Source: JAEZRQ01 sp049294415 (GTDB taxonomy: Bacteria; Patescibacteriota; Patescibacteriia; Patescibacteriales; UBA12465). From it: a DNA stretch of 19,168 nucleotides. The stretch spans positions 1 to 19,168 of the forward strand of contig JBAQCS010000043.1 in the NCBI GenBank assembly GCA_049294415.1, in the 5' to 3' direction. A program made the translations under genes and the position numbers. The notes beneath the pieces are model-generated. The model was not told the DNA's origin and ran no database searches. It was given only the letters and a program-made list of their open reading frames with translations. This document shows positions 13,482 through 19,168 of the stretch, piece after piece (position 1 is the first letter of the stretch; each line of letters starts with the position of its first letter).

Positions 13482-15763
13482 TTTCCTTCTTTGAAAGATA
13501 GGATTGGGCCAATAGCGATAAATTTGCTATCGCCTAATTGATAAACCAGAGCTATAAACTTCATATTAACACTCTCGTACATATACTTATTATCAATTCT
13601 ACTAGTAAACTGCTGAACCGGCTTACCAATTAAACTATATTGTTTAGCTAGTGAGCCAATAAAAGCCCGATCGTCAGAGCTAAGCAATTCATCGTTTAGC
13701 TCTTTTTTTATAATCACCTCAACTTTTTGTAATTTATCATTTTCGTCTTTTAATAACAGGGCGACGGAACCAACTTGCCTGTTAACATTTAAAGCTTCCA
13801 TCATGCCATTAATCATTTCGTTATCAGCAATTAATTTCTGAATTAAGTAATAATTAGGCTCGATATAATAATCATCATCTGTCACTGAGGTGCTAGATAA
13901 GTTACCAGAATTTTCATCACTAGCTGGTAACAATGTTTCAAGTGGTAACTGTAAATCAATCCAAGCGGCCATGGCCACATCAACCAATCTCCTTTGCCAA
14001 GAATCTGTTTGTGAATAAATTTGCATTTGCCCATCATTCTGCTCAAACATAGTCTGAAACATTCCCAGTAAAGACCAAAAACGATTAGTGTGCCAAATTA
14101 AAGTTTTAGAAAACTCACTACGCAACGTAGCTATTTTTTGATCATAGCCAATATAATTAGTGTTTTCCATCCAATAATCATGAGTAGCGAGCTTATCGCG
14201 GATTAAACCGATAATATCAAAACCAGAACCATTGCAACGATTTAAGATAGTGTTGTTACAAACCGTAGTATTATTTGGCTTAGCCTTCTCTCCTTGATAT
14301 AAACCAAGACCAGTCTGTATGCGACCAAAAATATAAGCATTAGGCCAGTAATAATCAGTTAATAATTTAAAGCCTAATCTAGGTTTATCATTTTTCTTAT
14401 CAATAGCACCTTGAAAATCATTAAAAGTAATAGCTAATAAATTAGTTCTTAGTTTTTCTAAATTTTTTGTCTTGTCAGGATTTCTTTCAGCAAAAATACT
14501 TTCTGGATCATAGTTATCTCCGAATAATTTCTTCATTTCCCTGTCATAATCCAAATAAGTTAAATCATCGCGTAAACCTTTATTGTAAGAGATTATTTTA
14601 TACACTAAAGCCCATCTGTTTTTTAAATCTTGATTAGAGGCAAAATCTTTAGTGATAAAACTAGCCGCAATTAAATTAATGTAAGAATCATACTTATCAA
14701 GTAAACAAGTAGGGCAATTTTTATCATTAATAACTAATGGGAAATTAGAATTCAACCAAGTACTAGCTAAATAAAAATTATATAATTTCTCGTTGCTGCG
14801 ATATTCAACTGGAACTGAAAAATCTGAATAATTTCTTTGATATAATAAAACTGGGGATTTTTTTAAACCATTAGCTTCTTTAATTAAACGTAACTCTTCA
14901 GTTACGTCATCTTTTAAATATGGCAAAACACTAAAATAAAAACCTTGAGACTCTTTAACAGTAAATTTATTAGGATCACTACTATTTAAATCTACTTGAG
15001 TAGTAGTGGGCTCTAAAATTTTAAGAGTTACGGCAAAATAAGCCATAGCTAAACGCTCTCCCTCTAAAACAGAATCATTAACATCACCAATTTGCGCTAG
15101 TCTAGCTTCATAGCGACTCTTAGAAGAGTCATATAAAGTTCTAGTGATTTTAAAGAGATGTTCATAAAAAACATTTTCTTCAATCTCCTTAAAAACTTGT
15201 TTAACAGTATTTTGATGATAGTGTAATAAAAAATCAGAAGTAATAAGTAACGGAATATCTTTCTTGGCTAAAAAACTATAAGCACCATAAAAATTATTAA
15301 TTTCCGTTGGAGCGGGATTATCTAAAAGAGTAAAACCATTAGTATCTAAACTAGTTAAACCTTTGGATAAATCGAATTTACGAGAGACGTCATGATAATT
15401 TAAAGTATCTATTTTAACGTTTAAAGGTAATTTATAATCTTTTATTTTTAAATCAGTTGGTAAAACTGGTTCTTTATAAAAATCAGCAAAAGTTATTTTT
15501 TCAATCTCTTCGGGAATAGTAGAGGTTGCCATTAAATCGGTACTAGTACTTACTTCGGTTGGCAGAACGGCCGGAATTACTTCTTTAGGAATTTCTACAA
15601 CAGGAGCCGGGGCCTGTGGTCTAGTTAAGTATTTAAAAACCGCAAATGAAATACCTCCTAAAACTAAAACCACAACTAAAATAATAATGATTAAAGTTTT
15701 TTTACTCATCTTTTCCTCAACTGGCAATTCATTTTTAAATTGACTAGTGTTGGTATCAAACAT
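13478..15763 (-). CDS. Membrane-anchored DUF3160 protein
   Basis: The 761-residue protein has a short cytosolic N-terminus, one membrane helix (about 23-45), a Pro/Thr/Ser-rich linker (about 49-85), and then a large extracytoplasmic domain. Segments such as FYGAYSFLAKKDIPLLITSDFLLHYHQN, read in parts, match my recall of DUF3160 (Pfam PF11369), whose function is unknown. A CPTC pair and a second cysteine pair (VCNN...NRCNG) could form disulfides outside the cell. Two starts are possible: the ATG at 15763, which lies 15 bases after mltG, or the ATG at 15709 (residue 19), which has a better GAGG site five bases upstream. The gene follows mltG on the same strand, so a cell-wall or surface role is suggested by context only. 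Confidence 0.8.
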   Translation of the reverse strand: MFDTNTSQFKNELPVEEKMSKKTLIIIILVVVLVLGGISFAVFKYLTRPQAPAPVVEIPKEVIPAVLPTEVSTSTDLMATSTIPEEIEKITFADFYKEPVLPTDLKIKDYKLPLNVKIDTLNYHDVSRKFDLSKGLTSLDTNGFTLLDNPAPTEINNFYGAYSFLAKKDIPLLITSDFLLHYHQNTVKQVFKEIEENVFYEHLFKITRTLYDSSKSRYEARLAQIGDVNDSVLEGERLAMAYFAVTLKILEPTTTQVDLNSSDPNKFTVKESQGFYFSVLPYLKDDVTEELRLIKEANGLKKSPVLLYQRNYSDFSVPVEYRSNEKLYNFYLASTWLNSNFPLVINDKNCPTCLLDKYDSYINLIAASFITKDFASNQDLKNRWALVYKIISYNKGLRDDLTYLDYDREMKKLFGDNYDPESIFAERNPDKTKNLEKLRTNLLAITFNDFQGAIDKKNDKPRLGFKLLTDYYWPNAYIFGRIQTGLGLYQGEKAKPNNTTVCNNTILNRCNGSGFDIIGLIRDKLATHDYWMENTNYIGYDQKIATLRSEFSKTLIWHTNRFWSLLGMFQTMFEQNDGQMQIYSQTDSWQRRLVDVAMAAWIDLQLPLETLLPASDENSGNLSSTSVTDDDYYIEPNYYLIQKLIADNEMINGMMEALNVNRQVGSVALLLKDENDKLQKVEVIIKKELNDELLSSDDRAFIGSLAKQYSLIGKPVQQFTSRIDNKYMYESVNMKFIALVYQLGDSKFIAIGPILSFKEGN

Positions 15764-15777
15764 AATACGTGAATTAT

Positions 15778-16644
15778 TTATTTTAGATACTTATTTTTAT
15801 TTCTTAAATGTTCATCGTAAGTTCTGGCAAATATTAAATCTTTACTACCACTAGGAGTTAAAAAATAGTTATAGTTAGTTTTAATTGGATAAATAGCGGC
15901 AGTAATCGCTAAAATACCAGGATTAGCAATTGGTCCAGGTGGTAGTCCAGGATTTTGGTAAGTATTATAAGGCGAATCTATCCTCGTATCAGCTTCACTG
16001 TATTGAGGTTTATTAACTCCCAAAACATAGGCTAAAGTAGCGCATGATTGTAAAGCTTGACCAGATCTAATTCTGTTCCAAAAAATACCTGAAACAATTT
16101 TAGCATCATCAATCTTGCCTGTTTGATAAGAAATAGGAGCTTCTTTTTCAATCAAAGAAGCCATGGTAATTATCTCATTAATGGTTTTACCTTGGGCTTT
16201 GATATCAGCTCTCATTTGGGCAGTTAACTTATTATCAAAGTTAGTTAGCATTTTGATAATAATCTCGTCAGCCGTACTTGAAGCATAAACACGATAAGTA
16301 TCAGGATAGAGATAGCCTTCTAAATCAATACCTTTAGGTTTGTCTTTCAGAAAATCAAATTGATCAGAATAATCATACCAAGTGGCTTTAGTGAAATCGG
16401 AACTGCTAGTTAATCCTTGATTAATTAATTCTTTAGCAATATCAGTATTACGCCAACCCTCAATAACTCTAATAGTTTTTTCTTCCTTAAGAATAGGAGC
16501 GGCCACTTCTTTTTTATTACCAAGCAAATTATCCCAAAAAGATGACAGAGAGCTATCAACTTTAAAAACAGCTTTAACTGCTAAAAAAGTAACAATTATA
16601 ATAATTATTAAAGCAATACCGCAAAATTTTAATCCTCTCAACAT
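15778..16644 (-). CDS. mltG: Endolytic murein transglycosylase MltG (YceG-like)
   Basis: MltG cleaves nascent peptidoglycan strands at the outer face of the inner membrane and so limits glycan length. The protein has an N-terminal membrane anchor (about residues 5-24) and a linker, then VIEGWRNTDIAKEL (LysM-like part), LEGYLYPDTYRV, and MASLIEKEA with the catalytic glutamate at about E166. GIFWNRI, DSPYNTY and GLPPGPIANPG follow, all hallmark blocks. The frame can extend to a TTG at 16662, but I start at the ATG of 16644, which comes one base after the upstream stop codon (TAA-A-ATG) and gives 288 residues. It is probably co-transcribed with the cytidylyltransferase-like gene before it and the DUF3160 gene after it. 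Confidence 0.94.
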   Translation of the reverse strand: MLRGLKFCGIALIIIIIVTFLAVKAVFKVDSSLSSFWDNLLGNKKEVAAPILKEEKTIRVIEGWRNTDIAKELINQGLTSSSDFTKATWYDYSDQFDFLKDKPKGIDLEGYLYPDTYRVYASSTADEIIIKMLTNFDNKLTAQMRADIKAQGKTINEIITMASLIEKEAPISYQTGKIDDAKIVSGIFWNRIRSGQALQSCATLAYVLGVNKPQYSEADTRIDSPYNTYQNPGLPPGPIANPGILAITAAIYPIKTNYNYFLTPSGSKDLIFARTYDEHLRNKNKYLK

Positions 16645-16645
16645 T

Positions 16646-17116
16646 TTATTTTTTAACAGCAATTATTTTAGCATCCGCTGCTTTTTTGATTAATTCTGAA
16701 CTAGCTCTTATTTTTCTACCTAAGCCATCAACCATCGTGATACCTAATTTTTGACAAATTGGATATTCAGGTACATCGCCAATGCTTTTTCTGTCACCGC
16801 CATTAGCAAAAATGTTAGGCTTTACTTTAGATAAAGATTTGCAAACTGTTTTATCGCGATCAATTGATAAAAAAACTTCATCAACATCACGCAAAGCTTT
16901 AATTATTTTTATTCTGTCTTCCTGTTTCATGAAAGGCACACTGCCCTTCAACTTAACCTGATAATCATTGTTAATAATGACAACTAATTTATCGCCCAAT
17001 TTTTTAGCTCTTTCAATCATTTCTAGGTGTCCAACATGGAGTGGATTAAAATAACCAGAAACGACGATTACAACTGATTTTTTCTTTTTACTTTTGGTAG
17101 TTTTGGTGGAATTCAT
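16646..17116 (-). CDS. Cytidylyltransferase-like nucleotidyltransferase
   Basis: The 156-residue enzyme belongs to the HxGH nucleotidyltransferase superfamily, which joins a nucleoside monophosphate to a phosphorylated small molecule. After a Lys-rich start comes VVIVVSGYFNPLHVGHLEMI with the H-V-G-H motif near residue 28. KLVVIINNDYQVKLKG and FANGGDRK follow, then KIRASSELIKK, which stands where ISST/IRTS-type ATP-binding motifs occur. The short form fits glycerol-3-phosphate cytidylyltransferase (TagD) or heptose-1-phosphate adenylyltransferase (RfaE C-domain). NadD or CoaD are less likely because they have different signatures. With mltG downstream, making an activated precursor for a surface polymer is a reasonable inference; the substrate is open. 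Confidence 0.82.
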   Translation of the reverse strand: MNSTKTTKSKKKKSVVIVVSGYFNPLHVGHLEMIERAKKLGDKLVVIINNDYQVKLKGSVPFMKQEDRIKIIKALRDVDEVFLSIDRDKTVCKSLSKVKPNIFANGGDRKSIGDVPEYPICQKLGITMVDGLGRKIRASSELIKKAADAKIIAVKK

Positions 17117-17230
17117 AATAAAAAATTTAGATAATTTACTAAATACAGTATATCAAATAATTACCCGAACTTGAAGTGGGTTTATTAATTTGCCAAACTA
17201 GGTTAAAATAGGTTTGTAATCAATAAATAT

Positions 17231-17560
17231 ATGACTTTTCGTGAATATCAATTGAAAGCTAAAGAAACTGCTCAGTTTCCCGATAAAGACCTAATTTTCG
17301 TTTATACTACTCTCGGCTTAATGGGTGAAGCTGGAGAAGTGGCTGAAAAAATCAAAAAAATTTGGCGCGATAAAAATAAACAAATAAGTGATGGTGATAA
17401 ATCGGAAATCAAAAAAGAAATGGGTGATGTTTTGTGGTATTTATCACAACTGGCTGAAGAATTAGAAATTGATTTTGATGACGTCGCTCAAACTAATTTA
17501 GATAAAACTAAGTCTCGTCTAGCTAGAAATTTACTTCATGGCTCAGGTGACAATAGATAA
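17231..17560 (+). CDS. MazG-like nucleotide pyrophosphohydrolase
   Basis: This small, all-helical enzyme probably hydrolyses unwanted (d)NTPs to monophosphate and pyrophosphate with Mg2+. The 109-residue protein shows the two metal-binding motifs of the MazG fold: GLMGEAGEVAEK with E33 and E36, and EMGDVLWYLSQL with E63 and D66. The length fits a single-domain MazG-like protein, not the two-domain form. It stops five bases before uppP, so the two form an operon. The pairing may be packing only. The exact nucleotide specificity is unknown. Confidence 0.92.
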   Translation: MTFREYQLKAKETAQFPDKDLIFVYTTLGLMGEAGEVAEKIKKIWRDKNKQISDGDKSEIKKEMGDVLWYLSQLAEELEIDFDDVAQTNLDKTKSRLARNLLHGSGDNR

Positions 17561-17565
17561 AAAAT

Positions 17566-18348
17566 ATGACAATTATTCAAAGTTTAATCATGGGTATTGT
17601 AGAAGGCTTAACGGAATTTTTGCCAATTTCTTCGACTGCTCATTTAATTTTTACCGGTGCTCTACTTAAAATCCCCTCTTCAGAATTTCTAAAAAGTTTT
17701 GAGATATCCATTCAATTAGGAGCAATACTGGCCGTGGCGATTATTTATTTTCAGCGTGTTATTAAAAATTTTGGTCTAGTTTGGAAAATTGCAGCCGCTT
17801 TTATTCCAACATCTATTATTGGTTTAGCGCTATATAAAATAGTTAAAGATGTTTTATTGGAAAGCTATTTAATTATTGCGATTTCTTTGATTTTAGGTGG
17901 TATTATCATTATTTTATTTGAAAAATCTTACGGTAAAAAAATTAAAGAAGAAGATAAGGATAATGACTTAGAAGCTATTACCTATAAACAAGCTATTAAA
18001 TTAGGTATTATTCAAGCTTTAGCTATTGTACCTGGTGTATCTCGAGCTGGTGCTACTATTATTGGCGGTTTAGCCTTGGGCATTAAACGTAAAGCTATAG
18101 TGGAATTTTCTTTCTTGCTAGCCATACCTACTATGTTAGCAGCTACCGTTTTAGATATTTATAAAAACCCCATGGTTTTAGGTGGCGACCAATTAAATAT
18201 TTGGCTAGTTGGTTTTGTAACTTCATTTATTACGGCCATTATCGGCGTTAAATTTTTAATTAAATACGTTCAAAAAAATAATTTCATTGCTTTTGGTTGG
18301 TATAGAATTATATTGGGGCTAATTGTGTTAGGGATTATTTTTCTATAA
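17566..18348 (+). CDS. uppP: Undecaprenyl-diphosphatase
   Basis: UppP (BacA) removes a phosphate from undecaprenyl diphosphate at the inner membrane. This recycles the lipid carrier used for peptidoglycan and surface glycans, and its overproduction gives bacitracin resistance. The protein has 260 residues with about seven to eight membrane helices. It shows both signature motifs: EGLTEFLPISSTAHL (E13, E17, S22-S23, H26) and PGVSRAGATI (156-165, with R160). A cytosolic acidic loop (KIKEEDKDNDLEA) lies in the middle. It links to mltG and the GT-C genes through carrier-lipid use. A bidirectional terminator follows. Confidence 0.97.
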   Translation: MTIIQSLIMGIVEGLTEFLPISSTAHLIFTGALLKIPSSEFLKSFEISIQLGAILAVAIIYFQRVIKNFGLVWKIAAAFIPTSIIGLALYKIVKDVLLESYLIIAISLILGGIIIILFEKSYGKKIKEEDKDNDLEAITYKQAIKLGIIQALAIVPGVSRAGATIIGGLALGIKRKAIVEFSFLLAIPTMLAATVLDIYKNPMVLGGDQLNIWLVGFVTSFITAIIGVKFLIKYVQKNNFIAFGWYRIILGLIVLGIIFL

Positions 18349-18376
18349 AAAAATCGCCACTAGAGGCGATTTTTAT
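18347..18376. terminator. Bidirectional intrinsic terminator between uppP and tatD
   Basis: Arms 18351-18358 (AAATCGCC) and 18365-18372 (GGCGATTT) form a perfect 8-bp stem with a 6-base loop. It is flanked by an A-run on the left and a T-run on the right, so it serves both convergent genes. Confidence 0.88.
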
Positions 18377-19168
18377 TATATCTTAAATAATTTTCTAGCA
18401 GTTTCAGTGGTTATCTCAGCTACTTTCTCTACTTTTAAATTCTTAATAGCGGCAATTCTTTCAGCCACATATTGAACTAGAACTGGTTCATTACGATGCC
18501 CGCGATATGGCTCAGGAGTCATATAAGGTGAATCTGTTTCAATCATAATCTTTTCTAGCGGCACTTTGCGAATCAGTGAATCCCATTGCTGACTAAAAGT
18601 AATAAGTCCTGTAAAAGAAATGAGTAATCCTAAATTAAAATATTTCCAAGCTAAATCTTCATCACCAGAAAAACAATGAATCACGCCCCAAGGACGGTCA
18701 TTAGGAATAATATTAGCGTAAACTTTTCTGAAATCCTGTAAGATAGCTAATAAATCATCGTGGGCTTGGCGGCAATGAATAATAACCGGTAAGTCTAGTT
18801 GTCTGGCCAGTAATAATTGCTGGACTAGGACGTGTTGTTGTTTTTGTTTTACTTCCCTAACATCTTTAGTCGGATCTAAATGATAATAATCTAAACCAAC
18901 TTCACCAATAGCTACAACTTTTTCAAATTTAGCTAGCTTCTCATAATTATCATAATAAAACTCTTCAGCTCTGGTGACAAAATTATAATTACCATCATCA
19001 TCGTGATTTTCAGCTCGCAGTTCTTCTAAATGAATAGGATGCAAACCAACAGCAGCATAAACACCTTTCTGGTATTTGTTAGCGTAATTTAAAGCACGAG
19101 TAGATGTTTTATATTCTGAACCAACTAAAATCATCCAAGTGCCATTATCAAGAGAACGACGAATTACC
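18376..19168 (-). CDS. TatD-family metal-dependent hydrolase, 5' end cut by window edge
   Basis: TatD proteins are TIM-barrel metallohydrolases with DNase activity. Visible metal-ligand motifs are AIGEVGLDYY (a Glu ligand), PVIIHCRQAHDD (a His ligand), GVIHCFSGD (a His ligand) and MIETDSPYMTPEPYRG (an Asp ligand). The usual N-terminal HxH motif is missing because the gene continues beyond the right edge: the frame stays open from the first internal Met (19134) to base 19168. The loop NHDDDGNYNFVTR after GLHPIHLEEL is a slightly enlarged insert. The gene faces uppP across a shared terminator. Confidence 0.95.
   Translation of the reverse strand, partial: VIRRSLDNGTWMILVGSEYKTSTRALNYANKYQKGVYAAVGLHPIHLEELRAENHDDDGNYNFVTRAEEFYYDNYEKLAKFEKVVAIGEVGLDYYHLDPTKDVREVKQKQQHVLVQQLLLARQLDLPVIIHCRQAHDDLLAILQDFRKVYANIIPNDRPWGVIHCFSGDEDLAWKYFNLGLLISFTGLITFSQQWDSLIRKVPLEKIMIETDSPYMTPEPYRGHRNEPVLVQYVAERIAAIKNLKVEKVAEITTETARKLFKI

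Noticed and set aside
17137..17150. Palindrome TACT-6-AGTA upstream of the cytidylyltransferase-like gene
   Set aside because: The arms are only 4 bp in AT-rich DNA; this is not enough for an operator call.
1..19168. tRNA genes, rRNA, CRISPR arrays, insertion sequences
   Set aside because: No cloverleaf with a T-arm, no regularly spaced repeats and no transposase or terminal inverted repeats were seen on either strand.

Overview
This AT-rich window (roughly one third G+C by eye) reads as a bacterial chromosome segment, most likely from a member of the Candidate Phyla Radiation (Patescibacteria). That placement is an inference. It rests on the compact, tightly packed housekeeping gene set, the weak or missing Shine-Dalgarno sites in front of many genes, a fused thymidylate kinase-dUTPase, a DUF3160 protein, and a variable protein of the type often seen with DGRs in such genomes. 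No gene has in-frame TGA and one gene ends in TGA, so the standard code applies. I see no rRNA, tRNA, CRISPR array or insertion sequence.

Layout. (1) Positions 1-2426, + strand: a nucleotide-metabolism run of a DHFR/RibD-C-type reductase (cut by the left edge), a P-loop nucleotide kinase-like protein, and a Tmk-Dut fusion, closed by a bidirectional terminator. (2) 2469-2987, - strand: a small lipoprotein whose sorting signal looks like that of Bacteroidota. (3) 3105-4613, + strand: gatB. (4) 4630-7239: a complete diversity-generating retroelement (DGR). (5) 7265-11500, - strand: a GT-C glycosyltransferase, then miaB, then miaA. MiaA and MiaB carry out successive steps of tRNA ms2i6A37 formation. 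A possible small RNA lies between them on the + strand. (6) 11583-13481, + strand: a polytopic GT-C-like membrane protein. (7) 13478-17116, - strand: a cytidylyltransferase-like protein, MltG, and a membrane-anchored DUF3160 protein. (8) 17231-18348, + strand: a MazG-like pyrophosphohydrolase and UppP. (9) 18376-19168, - strand: a TatD-family hydrolase cut by the right edge.

The DGR is the standout. It has a reverse transcriptase (- strand, YADD box), an Avd-like accessory protein (+ strand), a 119-bp template repeat (TR, 6033-6151) and a matching variable repeat (VR, 6492-6610) at the 3' end of a target gene. TR and VR differ at 17 positions, and all 17 are adenines of the TR sense strand; the 88 non-adenine positions are identical. 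The layout is unusual. avd runs opposite to RT and TR, avd and RT start on one shared CATG, and avd has a 10-C tract just after its start codon. Any transcript running from TR into RT would therefore be antisense to all of avd. The target gene has its own consensus promoter, a leader of about 165 nt with two hairpins, and a terminator-like hairpin, so it looks like a separately controlled unit.

The remaining genes serve envelope building (UppP, MltG, two GT-C-type proteins, cytidylyltransferase-like protein), tRNA quality (GatB, MiaA, MiaB) and nucleotide supply or sanitation (Tmk-Dut, MazG, DHFR-like).
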